Below, in pieces: positions 52,219-60,798 of a DNA stretch of 64,000 nucleotides (within the stretch, counting starts at the first letter, position 1; each line of letters opens with the position of its first letter). The stretch is from assembly GCF_937127095.1 (NCBI RefSeq), contig NZ_CAKZLP010000054.1, forward strand, positions 62,001-126,000. The letters run 5' to 3'. The translations under genes and the position numbers were made by a program. Under the pieces are notes generated by a model. That model was not told the origin of the DNA. It saw only the letters and a program-made list of their open reading frames with translations, and did no database searches. The stretch is from an uncultured Amphritea sp. Its GTDB lineage: Bacteria; Pseudomonadota; Gammaproteobacteria; Pseudomonadales; Balneatricaceae.

Positions 52219-52710
52219 ATGACCGCAGTTAACCAGCAGTTGTTACCGGTAGTGACCGACGTCATCGCCGGTCTGAAACACAAACCCGGCGCTTTGCTGC
52301 CAATCCTCCATGAGATTCAGAACCGTCTGGGCTATATCCCCCCGGAATCGGTGTCACTAATTGCAGAATCACTGAACCAGTCCCGCGCCGATATCCATGG
52401 GGTGATCAGTTTTTATCACCAGTTTCGCTCTACCGCCCCGGGCCGACACACCGTTGAGGTCTGTCGCGCTGAAGCCTGTCAGTCGATGGGTTCGCGCCAG
52501 CTGGAGGCCCATGCCAAAGCTACCCTGGGGGTGGACTATCACGGTACCACCAGCGATCAGAATATCACTCTGGAAGAGGTTTACTGCCTGGGTAACTGCG
52601 CCTGCTCCCCCTCGATACGTATCAATGATGAGATCGTCGGCCGGGTGACCCCGGAGAAGTTTGACCAACTGATCGACGGGCTGCGTTCACAAAAGCTGGA
52701 GGTAAACTGA
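52219..52710 (+). CDS. fdsG: NAD-dependent formate dehydrogenase gamma subunit
   Basis: A 163-residue [2Fe-2S] subunit of the soluble molybdenum formate dehydrogenase, homologous to NuoE. The four cluster ligands are Cys82 and Cys87 (VCRAEACQSMG) and Cys123 and Cys127 (VYCLGNCACSPS). The helical N-terminus (LLPILHEIQNRLGYIPPESV) is typical. It passes electrons within the NADH-forming half of the enzyme with FdsB. First gene of fdsG-B-A-fdhD-fdsD; its TGA overlaps the fdsB ATG by one base. Confidence 0.94.
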   Translation: MTAVNQQLLPVVTDVIAGLKHKPGALLPILHEIQNRLGYIPPESVSLIAESLNQSRADIHGVISFYHQFRSTAPGRHTVEVCRAEACQSMGSRQLEAHAKATLGVDYHGTTSDQNITLEEVYCLGNCACSPSIRINDEIVGRVTPEKFDQLIDGLRSQKLEVN

Positions 52711-54320
52711 TGACCAGTTCAGTAACAAAGAATACAGCGACAAAGATCTTTATTCCCCGGGATACCACCGCACTGGCCATGGGTGCCGACCGGCTGGCCC
52801 GCGAAATCGCAGCTGAAGCCGCGAAGCGTGGCGCAACCATCGAGATTATCCGCAACGGCTCCCGTGGTTTGTTCTGGCTGGAGCCGCTGCTAGAGGTGGA
52901 AACCACTGCCGGACGGATCGCTTACGGCCCGGTCGAATCGCACGATATCGACAGTCTGTTTGATCAGGCGTTTCTCAGCGGAGAAACGTCACACCCACTG
53001 TGTCAGGGGCTCACCGAAGATATCCCCTACCTGAAGAAACAGCAACGACTGACCTTTGCCCGCGCCGGCATTACTGACCCGGTGTCACTGGAGGATTATC
53101 AGCAGCTGGATGGTTTTAATGGCCTGAAAAAAGCGCTGCTGATGGACCGCCAGTCGATCGTCGATGAGGTAAAAGCCTCCGGCTTACGTGGCCGGGGCGG
53201 TGCAGCTTTTCCCACCGGCATCAAATGGCAGACGGTGCTCGATGCGAATCCTGGCAAAGCTCGTAACGAAAAGCTGGATCAGAAATATATCGTCTGTAAC
53301 GCAGATGAAGGTGACTCAGGTACCTTCGCCGACCGGATGGTAATGGAAGCCGACCCCTATATGCTGATCGAAGGGATGACCATCGCCGGTCTCGCCGTGG
53401 GTGCAGATCAGGGTTATATCTATCTGCGTTCCGAATATCCGGTGGCGCACCAGATCCTCAATGAAGCCATTGCCAGAGCCGAAAGCGCAGGCTTCCTAGG
53501 CACAAACATCCTCGGCAGCGGTAAAACCTTCAACCTCGAGGTAAGGCTGGGCGCGAAAGCCTATATCTGTGGTGAAGAGACCTCGCTGCTGGAAAGCCTG
53601 GAGGGCAAGCGCGGCATGGTACGGGCTAAACCGCCTCTGCCAGCGATTGTCGGCCTGTTTGGTCAGCCGACGATTGTCAATAACGTGCTGTCGCTGGCGG
53701 CGATCCCCTATATTCTTTCCAACGGTGGTCAGGCCTACGCAGACTTTGGTATGGGACGTTCACTGGGTACCCTGCCGTTCCAACTGGCGGGTAATATCAA
53801 ACGCGGAGGTCTGATTGAACTGGCCTTTGGTGTCACCCTGCGGGAACTGTTAGATGAGTACGGTGGCGGCACCTTCAGTGGCCGTCAGATGCGGGCGGTG
53901 CAGGTGGGCGGTCCACTCTGTGCTTACCTGCCGGAAAGCCAGTGGGATACGCCGATGGATTATGAAGCATTTCAGGCGGCCGGCGCAGCCCTGGGACATG
54001 GCGGTATCGTGGTGTTCGACGATACCGTGGATATGTCTCAGCAGGCGCGTTTTTCCATGGAGTTCTGTGTGGCTGAATCCTGTGGTAAATGTACCCCTTG
54101 CCGCATCGGCTCAACCCGCGGTGTGGAAGTGATCGACCGGATCCGTAACGACGAGAATCGTGCAGCCAATATGGAACTGCTCAGTGATCTGTGCGAAACC
54201 ATGATTGATGGTTCACTCTGTGCCATGGGGGGGATGACCCCATTCCCGGTTCAAAGTGCAGTTAAGCACTTCCCTGAGGACTTTAATCAACCCGCGCTAC
54301 GCAACAACGGGGAGGCTTGA
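52710..54320 (+). CDS. fdsB: NAD-dependent formate dehydrogenase beta subunit
   Basis: A 536-residue NuoF-like subunit that binds FMN and NAD+ and a [4Fe-4S] cluster, where electrons from formate reduce NAD+. An N-terminal thioredoxin-like part (1-110) is followed by the flavin site SGLRGRGGAAFPTGIKWQ and CNADEGDSGTFADRMVMEADP, the NAD region AYICGEETSLLESLEGKRG and the cluster motif ESCGKCTPCRIGSTRG. Its end overlaps the Shine-Dalgarno of fdsA. Confidence 0.95.
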   Translation: MTSSVTKNTATKIFIPRDTTALAMGADRLAREIAAEAAKRGATIEIIRNGSRGLFWLEPLLEVETTAGRIAYGPVESHDIDSLFDQAFLSGETSHPLCQGLTEDIPYLKKQQRLTFARAGITDPVSLEDYQQLDGFNGLKKALLMDRQSIVDEVKASGLRGRGGAAFPTGIKWQTVLDANPGKARNEKLDQKYIVCNADEGDSGTFADRMVMEADPYMLIEGMTIAGLAVGADQGYIYLRSEYPVAHQILNEAIARAESAGFLGTNILGSGKTFNLEVRLGAKAYICGEETSLLESLEGKRGMVRAKPPLPAIVGLFGQPTIVNNVLSLAAIPYILSNGGQAYADFGMGRSLGTLPFQLAGNIKRGGLIELAFGVTLRELLDEYGGGTFSGRQMRAVQVGGPLCAYLPESQWDTPMDYEAFQAAGAALGHGGIVVFDDTVDMSQQARFSMEFCVAESCGKCTPCRIGSTRGVEVIDRIRNDENRAANMELLSDLCETMIDGSLCAMGGMTPFPVQSAVKHFPEDFNQPALRNNGEA

Positions 54321-54322
54321 TC

Positions 54323-57211
54323 ATGCTTCAGTACTTCAACCCTAAGCAACAAGATTTTGACAAAGATTACGGCACCCCTGCCAGTGTTTCAGAAAACCTG
54401 ATCACGCTGGAAATCGATGGTGTCAGTATTACCGTGCCCGAAGGCACTTCGGTTTTACGCGCAGCTGCAGAAGCGGATATCAATATCCCTAAACTGTGCG
54501 CCTCTGACAACCTGGAAGCCTTTGGCTCCTGCCGTATCTGCGCAGTTGAAATTGAAGGTCGTCGCGGCACCCCGGCCTCCTGCACCACCCCGGCGGAAGC
54601 GGGTATGAAAGTGACCACCCAGAATAAGCGACTGGGCAAGCTGCGCCGCAATATTATGGAGTTGTACATCTCCGACCACCCGCTGGACTGCCTCACCTGT
54701 CCTGCCAACGGTAACTGCGAACTGCAGGATGTCGCCGGCGAAGTCGGCCTGCGAGAAGTGCGTTACGGCTTCTCGGGTGAGAATCACCTACAGGCAGAGA
54801 AAGACCATTCCAACCCCTATTTCAGTTTCGATCCGAGCAAATGTATCGTCTGCTCCCGCTGTGTACGTGCCTGCAGCGAGGTTCAGGGCACTTTTGCGCT
54901 GACCATTGATGGTCGCGGCTTTGATTCAAAAGTATCCCCTGGACAGAATCAGGATTTCCTCGATTCTGAGTGTGTCTCCTGCGGCGCCTGTGTACAGGCT
55001 TGCCCGACCTCTACCCTGATGGAAAAATCGGTGATTGAGATTGGCCAGCCGGAACACAGCGTCGTAACCACCTGTGCATACTGCGGCGTCGGCTGTCAGT
55101 TTAAGGCGGAGATGAAAGGCAGTGAAGTGATCCGCATGGTGCCCTACAAAGGCGGTCAGGCCAATCATGGACACTCCTGCGTCAAAGGCCGCTTCGCCTT
55201 TGGTTACGCCACCCATGAGGATCGCATTACCAAACCGATGATCCGCGACTCCATTGATCAGCCGTGGCAGGAAGTGAGCTGGGATGAAGCACTGAGCTTT
55301 GCCGCCAGCAAACTGCGCGGCATTCAGGATAAGTATGGCCGCGAGAGTATCGGTGGTATCACCTCCTCCCGTTGCACCAATGAAGAAACCTATCTGGTAC
55401 AGAAGCTAATCCGTGCAGCGTTTGGCAACAACAATACCGATACCTGTGCCCGGGTGTGTCACTCCCCTACCGGTTACGGCCTGAAGACCACATTGGGCGA
55501 GTCCGCTGGCACCCAGACTTTTGATTCAGTCATGCACGCGGATGCGATCATGGTAATCGGTGCTAACCCCACCGATGCCCACCCGGTATTTGGCTCGCTG
55601 CTGAAAAAACGGTTGCGCCAGGGAGCAAAACTAATTGTGGCTGACCCACGCCGCATCGACCTGGTGAAAAGCCCTCACGTAGAAACTAACCACCATCTGA
55701 CGTTACGCCCCGGTAGTAACGTCGCCTTTATTAATGCGATGGCTCACGTCATTATGGATGAAGGGTTGGAAGACCAAGCCTTTATCGCTGAACGCTGCGA
55801 AACCGAAGCATTTAACGCATGGCGTAACTTTATTAGCGAAAAGCGCCACTCGCCAGAGAACACCGAATCAATCACCGGCATTCCCGCTGCAGAACTGCGC
55901 AGTGCCGCGCGTATCTATGCTAATGCCAAAAACGCCGCGATCTACTATGGCCTGGGGGTTACCGAACATAGCCAGGGCTCCAGCATGGTAATGGGTATCG
56001 CCAATCTGGCGCTGGCCACAGGCAACATCGGCCGCGAAGGCGTGGGTGTTAATCCGCTACGGGGCCAGAACAACGTGCAGGGGTCCTGCGATATGGGTTC
56101 CTTCCCGCACGAGCTGCCGGGCTATCAGCACGTCTCTGACGACATTGTCCGGGCCCGCTTCGAGTCTGCCTGGGGGGTAACACTGGATAACGAACCGGGC
56201 CTGCGGATTCCGAACATGTTTGATGCCGCGCTGGATGGCACCTACAAAGGGATGTACTGCCAAGGTGAGGATATTGCCCAGTCAGACCCCAACACCAACC
56301 ACGTACAGGCGGCCCTGCGGTCACTGGAGTGTCTGGTGGTGCAGGATATCTTCCTCAATGAAACAGCGAAGTTTGCCCATGTGTTCCTGCCGGGCTCCTC
56401 TTTCCTGGAGAAAGATGGCACCTTCACCAACGCCGAACGGCGTATCAACCGGGTGCGCAAAGTGATGCCACCACTGGCAGGGCTACAGGACTGGGAGGCC
56501 ACCCAGGCGCTGTCCAATGCGCTGGGCTACCCGATGAACTATAGCCATCCATCTGAGATTATGGATGAGATCGCCCAGCTGGCACCCACCTTTAGCAACG
56601 TCAGTTATGAACGACTCGATCAGCTTGGCAGCATTCAGTGGCCCTGTAACGAGCTGGCACCAGATGGTACACCGACCATGCACGAAGAGAGCTTTCCGAT
56701 TGGTAAAGGCCACTTCGCCATTACCGAATATGTCGCCACCGAAGAGCGCTCGACCCGCAAGTATCCGCTGCTACTGACCACCGGCCGCATTCTGTCGCAA
56801 TACAATGTGGGCGCACAAACCCGCCGTACCGAAAATCAGATATGGCATGATGACGATGTGCTTGAACTGCATCCGCAAGATGCTGAAGATCGTGGCATCA
56901 ATAATGGTGACTGGGTCGGCATTGCCAGCCGCGCAGGCGAAACGGTGATGCGGGCGAAACTCTCCGGGCGGATGCAGCCGGGGGTGGTCTACACCACCTT
57001 CCACCATCCCCACAGTGGCGCCAACGTGGTCACCACCGATAACTCCGACTGGGCCACTAACTGCCCTGAGTACAAAGTAACCGCCGTGCAGGCGGTGAAA
57101 GTAACTGAACCGTCGGACTGGCAGCAGCGCTATCGCGAATTTAACCAAAAGCAGCTAGGCTATCTGGATAAGGCTCGTCTTAATCAAGAGTCTGTCGTAA
57201 CGGGAAAGTAA
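54323..57211 (+). CDS. fdsA: NAD-dependent formate dehydrogenase alpha (catalytic molybdenum) subunit
   Basis: Oxidises formate to CO2 at a bis-MGD molybdenum site; 962 residues. Order: N-terminal [2Fe-2S] ferredoxin domain (LCASDNLEAFGSCRICAVEIEG), His-Cys cluster region (HPLDCLTCPANGNCELQ), two ferredoxin clusters (CIVCSRCVRAC, CVSCGACVQACP), the [4Fe-4S] motif TCAYCGVGCQF, and the molybdopterin domain with the metal-ligand Cys in CARVCHSPTGYG. GGAGG lies 7 nt before ATG 54323; the in-frame TTG at 54317 is too close. Insertion of the sulfido ligand needs FdhD encoded next. Confidence 0.96.
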   Translation: MLQYFNPKQQDFDKDYGTPASVSENLITLEIDGVSITVPEGTSVLRAAAEADINIPKLCASDNLEAFGSCRICAVEIEGRRGTPASCTTPAEAGMKVTTQNKRLGKLRRNIMELYISDHPLDCLTCPANGNCELQDVAGEVGLREVRYGFSGENHLQAEKDHSNPYFSFDPSKCIVCSRCVRACSEVQGTFALTIDGRGFDSKVSPGQNQDFLDSECVSCGACVQACPTSTLMEKSVIEIGQPEHSVVTTCAYCGVGCQFKAEMKGSEVIRMVPYKGGQANHGHSCVKGRFAFGYATHEDRITKPMIRDSIDQPWQEVSWDEALSFAASKLRGIQDKYGRESIGGITSSRCTNEETYLVQKLIRAAFGNNNTDTCARVCHSPTGYGLKTTLGESAGTQTFDSVMHADAIMVIGANPTDAHPVFGSLLKKRLRQGAKLIVADPRRIDLVKSPHVETNHHLTLRPGSNVAFINAMAHVIMDEGLEDQAFIAERCETEAFNAWRNFISEKRHSPENTESITGIPAAELRSAARIYANAKNAAIYYGLGVTEHSQGSSMVMGIANLALATGNIGREGVGVNPLRGQNNVQGSCDMGSFPHELPGYQHVSDDIVRARFESAWGVTLDNEPGLRIPNMFDAALDGTYKGMYCQGEDIAQSDPNTNHVQAALRSLECLVVQDIFLNETAKFAHVFLPGSSFLEKDGTFTNAERRINRVRKVMPPLAGLQDWEATQALSNALGYPMNYSHPSEIMDEIAQLAPTFSNVSYERLDQLGSIQWPCNELAPDGTPTMHEESFPIGKGHFAITEYVATEERSTRKYPLLLTTGRILSQYNVGAQTRRTENQIWHDDDVLELHPQDAEDRGINNGDWVGIASRAGETVMRAKLSGRMQPGVVYTTFHHPHSGANVVTTDNSDWATNCPEYKVTAVQAVKVTEPSDWQQRYREFNQKQLGYLDKARLNQESVVTGK

Positions 57212-57212
57212 G

Positions 57213-58088
57213 ATGGCCCTGAACAAACCCAAAGCCCCCCCACCTGAAAGCGGAATAACAGTGGACAGCTGCCATCAGCCGTTCACTGTAACACGCTGGC
57301 AACAGGGGCAGATGCTGGATGCGCTGGACAGCATCGCCGAAGAGATTCCAGTGGCGATGATCTACAACGGCATCTCCCATGTGGTGATGATGGCCAGCCC
57401 CTGCGATCTGGAAGATTTCGCCGTGGGTTTTAGCCTGAGTGAAGGGATCATTCAAAAACAGGAAGAGATCTACGGCATAGATCTGATGATGGCGGATGCG
57501 GATAATCTGGCAGCCGGTATCGAAATTCAGATCGCGATTACCACACAGCGCTCGATGCAGCTGAAGCAGCGCCGCCGTAACCTCACCGGCCGCACCGGTT
57601 GCGGCCTGTGTGGCGCCGAATCCCTGCAGCAGGCAATCCGGCCGGTTAAATCCGTGCCCGCCCGCTCTCTGGTAAGCCCGGAAGCGATCGAAAACGCAGT
57701 CAGTCAGCTATCCAACAACCAACCCTTACAAACGATCACGGGCGCCTGCCACGGTGCCGCCTGGTGCGATAATGCAGGCAATATTGTGCTATTAAAAGAG
57801 GATGTCGGTCGTCATAACGCACTGGACAAACTACTGGGTGCCATGCAACGTATGCAGATCAATCCAGGAGAAGGCTTCGCCCTGATCTCCAGTCGCGCCA
57901 GCTACGAAATGGTGTACAAAGCCGCCAGCAGCGGCATCAGCACACTGGTCGCTGTGTCGGCCCCCACTGGCCTGGCACTGGAGTTGGCCAGGCAGGCAAA
58001 ACTCAATTTAATCGGCTTTGCCCGGCCGGGCAGACATGTTATCTACAATCAATCAGGACTATCCCGGACAAGGGATAACGAGGATTAA
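57213..58088 (+). CDS. fdhD: formate dehydrogenase sulfurtransferase FdhD (FdsC)
   Basis: Transfers sulfur to the molybdenum cofactor of FdsA, needed for activity. The 291-residue protein shows the CxxC sulfur-carrying loop GRTGCGLCGAESL, the early HVVMMASPCDLEDFAVGFSLSEG, then GACHGAAWCDNAGNIVLLKEDVGRHNALDKLLG and SSRASYEMVYKAASSGISTLVAVSAPT. It starts one base after the fdsA stop and is called FdsC in fds operons. Confidence 0.95.
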   Translation: MALNKPKAPPPESGITVDSCHQPFTVTRWQQGQMLDALDSIAEEIPVAMIYNGISHVVMMASPCDLEDFAVGFSLSEGIIQKQEEIYGIDLMMADADNLAAGIEIQIAITTQRSMQLKQRRRNLTGRTGCGLCGAESLQQAIRPVKSVPARSLVSPEAIENAVSQLSNNQPLQTITGACHGAAWCDNAGNIVLLKEDVGRHNALDKLLGAMQRMQINPGEGFALISSRASYEMVYKAASSGISTLVAVSAPTGLALELARQAKLNLIGFARPGRHVIYNQSGLSRTRDNED

Positions 58089-58091
58089 TTA

Positions 58092-58313
58092 ATGGCAAAT
58101 CACCAGCTCACCAGCCTGATCAGAATGGCCAACCAGATCGCTGCCAACAACACTCATATCGGCGATGAAACGGCAGAAGCAGAGATGATCGCAAACCATC
58201 TGACAAAGTTCTGGGCGCGCTCAATGAAGCAGCAAATCGCTGAGTATTTAAATCAGGGAGGAGACGAACTCAGCCCTATCGCGAGAAAAGCAATAGGAAT
58301 TATGAGTCGCTAG
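58092..58313 (+). CDS. fdsD: formate dehydrogenase delta subunit FdsD
   Basis: A 73-residue protein typical of the last gene in fds operons. Features are LIRMANQIAANN at the start and MIANHLTKFWARSMKQQIAEYL in the middle, ending LSPIARKAI. It is thought to help assembly or stability of the FdsABG complex. The final Arg and TAG stop lie inside a copy of the structured TCTAGC repeat, so the repeat has moved into, or supplies, the gene end. Three bases separate it from fdhD. Confidence 0.9.
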   Translation: MANHQLTSLIRMANQIAANNTHIGDETAEAEMIANHLTKFWARSMKQQIAEYLNQGGDELSPIARKAIGIMSR

Positions 58314-58372
58314 AACGTCGCTTCGCGAAGAAAAGCAGTTGCTAGAACGTCGCTTCGCGACTTGCTAGTTGT
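58309..58372 (-). repeat. structured TCTAGC repeat, right of fds locus (inverted copy)
   Basis: The 20-bp GCTAGAACGTCGCTTCGCGA occurs at 58309-58328 and 58341-58360 (offset 32). As reverse complement it is the same element as 50915-50966. The first copy contains the fdsD stop codon (58311-58313). Confidence 0.88.
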
Positions 58373-58382
58373 TAGAAAAAGC

Positions 58383-58407
58383 AAAAGGAGCCTGACGGCT
58401 CCTTTTT
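58383..58407. terminator. bidirectional terminator between fds operon and mlaA
   Basis: A 10-bp stem AAAAGGAGCC/GGCTCCTTTT with a 4-nt loop and T runs in both directions. Confidence 0.85.
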
Positions 58408-58482
58408 AGTACATTGATGGCTTGCCCCTCACAGCTAACAAGTGCAGCAGCGATACTTTTTTACTATTCACGGCAAGATTTA

Positions 58483-59181
58483 TCAGAACTGATCCTGATC
58501 GAAAGCGGCAGCCTTACCATCATTCACTAAAAATTCACGGCGCTGCATATACGCATCACGCATCGCGGTATAACGATCTCCGGTAAGCAACTCTTCCGCC
58601 GCAAATAATCCCGCACGGGTGTCAATAATACGCAATGCCGTCAGCTGGTTGCGGGTTCGGATAGGATTAACCTCGCCGACCGGATCAACCATTGAATCAG
58701 GTATACGACCGATACCGTCACGAATGTTTGACGGACCTAACAGCGGCAGCACCAGATAAGGCCCGGTATCAACGCCCCAATATCCCAGCGTCTGACCAAA
58801 ATCTTCATTATGTTCTGGCAAGCCCATCGGCGTTGCAATATCAATAATGCCACCCAAGCCTACGGTAGAATTGAATATTACCCGACCCAGATCCTGGCCT
58901 GCAGCATTACCTTTTAACTGCAGTAGATTATTCAACATACTGCCAATATCTGAGAGATTACCGAAGAAATTACTCACCCCGGTTTCAATAATGTCCGGTG
59001 TAATCGCCTGATACCCCTGGGCAACAGGTTTCAGCGCATATCGATCGAGGGTGTCATTAAAGCTGAACATGGCGCGGTTAAACCCTTCCCAGGGGTCAAC
59101 ATTAACCGGCTCTTCAGCAAAAGCAAACATTGGAGTAAGCAGAAGAAAAGCGGAAACAAATAAGTGTCTAAAAACGTGCAT
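58483..59181 (-). CDS. mlaA: MlaA (VacJ) outer-membrane lipid asymmetry protein
   Basis: Outer-membrane component of the Mla retrograde phospholipid pathway; 232 residues. The MlaA pattern is complete: DPWEGFNRAMFSFNDTLDRYALKPVAQGY, GVSNFFGNLSDIGSMLNNLLQLK, FNSTVGLGGIIDIAT, EDFGQTLGYWGVDTGPYLVLPLLGPSNIRD, and DTRAGLFAAEELL. Unlike E. coli MlaA it has no lipobox Cys: the signal MHVFRHLFVSAFLLLTPMFA ends in AFA, suggesting signal peptidase I. ATG 59181 was chosen as it gives a normal signal peptide; the frame is open to 59229. Confidence 0.92.
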   Translation of the reverse strand: MHVFRHLFVSAFLLLTPMFAFAEEPVNVDPWEGFNRAMFSFNDTLDRYALKPVAQGYQAITPDIIETGVSNFFGNLSDIGSMLNNLLQLKGNAAGQDLGRVIFNSTVGLGGIIDIATPMGLPEHNEDFGQTLGYWGVDTGPYLVLPLLGPSNIRDGIGRIPDSMVDPVGEVNPIRTRNQLTALRIIDTRAGLFAAEELLTGDRYTAMRDAYMQRREFLVNDGKAAAFDQDQF

Positions 59182-59328
59182 ATTCAGGACCCTGAAAACG
59201 TTATATCTATAAACCGTATTGTGCATCACAACAAAACAGATTGCGAATCAGAAATAGTCTTAAAAAGCAGAGAATAAAAGAAGCAGGTATAAAGAAGAGT
59301 ATTTCAGAAGGGATAAAACGCAGACAAA

Positions 59329-59356
59329 CAAAAAGGGCCCCGAAGGACCCTTTTCT
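59329..59356 (-). terminator. rho-independent terminator of the porin gene
   Basis: An AAAAGGG/CCCTTTT stem with a CC/GG extension across a bulge; the leftward strand then has a T run. Confidence 0.7.
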
Positions 59357-59378
59357 AAAGTGTAATCTTTAAGAAAGA

Positions 59379-60326
59379 TTAGAACTTAACAGTGTAACCT
59401 ACAGACATGATTTTATCTTCGTCAGCAGCAAGATCAGCGCTCAGGTCAGTATATTCGAAGTCCAGGTAAGCTTGCGCACCCAGATTGTATACAGCGAACA
59501 GACCATACTGATTGTCAATTGAAGAAGAATCGAAATCGTAATCGAAGTAGTTAGCGCCCAGAGTCAGGTCACCAATTTTCTGATCAACACGCAGACCTAC
59601 AACTTTATCTTCTGTAGTACCATCAGCGTTGTCACGCTTAGCGTAAGACAGGCCGATAGTAGTCATGTCGATTGAGTACTGACCACCGATTTGAGCCAGA
59701 GACAGACTGTCAGCACCAGCAACATAAGTATCAGTGAATGACCAGTAAGAAGCAGCAACAGTCAGACCACCAGCAGCGAAGCTACCACCGATCAATTTAC
59801 CGTCAACATTGTCCTGAGCGTCGTTTCCTTCGCCTTCAGCAACGATAGCAGCATAACCAGTGAAACCACCCATGCCAGGAGTAACATAAGCGATTGCAGA
59901 ACCCAGGTGATCAGGGTTCAAGTCGTGTGGCAGCAGTTCAGAATTGTTACCAGTGAAGCCAACGATCTGCTCAGCAGGGTTAGCGATACGACCGATCAGA
60001 GCAGTACCCCAATCGCCAGTCGCGCCAACATATGCTTTACGAACAACAGCATTAGTAGCGGAAGTGTCTGCAGTAGCAGAGTTAGAGCTAGTTGGGTTTT
60101 CTGGGTTAACTTCAAGCTCTAAGTTGAACAGAGCTTTAGAACCACCAGCGATATCAGAATCACCTTTAACACCAACACGGAAGTCGTCAGACTGTACTTC
60201 CAGGTCAGCATTTTCAGCATCAACAACACGCATTTCGAACTTGCCGTACAGAGTAGCATCTGCTTGAGCAACCATTGGAGCAGTCAGAGCACCAGCAACA
60301 GCCAGAGCGATAATTGACTTTTTCAT
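59379..60326 (-). CDS. general diffusion porin (Gram-negative OmpC/PhoE-like, small)
   Basis: Outer-membrane beta-barrel porin of 315 residues with signal peptide MKKSIIALAVAGALTAPMVAQA. The mature start DATLYGKFEMRVVDAENA, the RVGVKGDSDIAGGSKALFNLELE segment and RKAYVGATGDWGTALIGRIANP (constriction loop side) are porin marks. Alternating strands end in a terminal Phe (IMSVGYTVKF). Acidic composition suits a marine outer membrane. A GGGG-type ribosome-binding site is 8 nt before ATG 60326 and only 2 nt from ATG 60332, so the shorter start is chosen. Two TAGTTAAACTT repeats (60359 and 60374) lie in its leader. Confidence 0.9.
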   Translation of the reverse strand: MKKSIIALAVAGALTAPMVAQADATLYGKFEMRVVDAENADLEVQSDDFRVGVKGDSDIAGGSKALFNLELEVNPENPTSSNSATADTSATNAVVRKAYVGATGDWGTALIGRIANPAEQIVGFTGNNSELLPHDLNPDHLGSAIAYVTPGMGGFTGYAAIVAEGEGNDAQDNVDGKLIGGSFAAGGLTVAASYWSFTDTYVAGADSLSLAQIGGQYSIDMTTIGLSYAKRDNADGTTEDKVVGLRVDQKIGDLTLGANYFDYDFDSSSIDNQYGLFAVYNLGAQAYLDFEYTDLSADLAADEDKIMSVGYTVKF

Positions 60327-60798
60327 TAACATTTCCCCTTCAATATTTAACGTACTAGTAGTTAAACTTAATTTAGTTAAACTTTATTATTTCTTACTTC
60401 ACCTCGCGTCATCAACTACGCTCAGCTAACAAGAAAATACTATAATTCAGAATTATTTCAATCCTATGAAAGAAATAATTTCTGAAAGATTATATCTATA
60501 CAGGACTGACTACTATCACAGCCCTAAATATTTTTTATCTGCAATCCGGCTAGTAACGTTCATTTTAACCGTTTCAACCAGCTCATTATAGGCTATAAAC
60601 CGTTTAAAACCGAGGTTTCATAGCCGCTTTCAAATAAATTTGACGCATTACAGCATAGCTACCGGATGTTCGCAACCATTTGTTCTGGTTTTTTAAGCAG
60701 TTAAGGCGCTTCTACCGTAATTCTGTTCGCAATAACTGATACAGATCAAAAACCACATGCAAATCACGGGCTACAACCCCAAAAAGCACGCTGAAAAC
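60327..60798. other. A/T-rich leader and promoter region of the porin
   Basis: About 470 bases between the porin start and the hrpA stop. The first 150 bases upstream of the porin are A/T-rich with a direct repeat TAGTTAAACTT (60359-60369, 60374-60384). No gene, terminator for hrpA or clear operator was seen; a long porin leader open to small-RNA control is possible. Confidence 0.5.
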
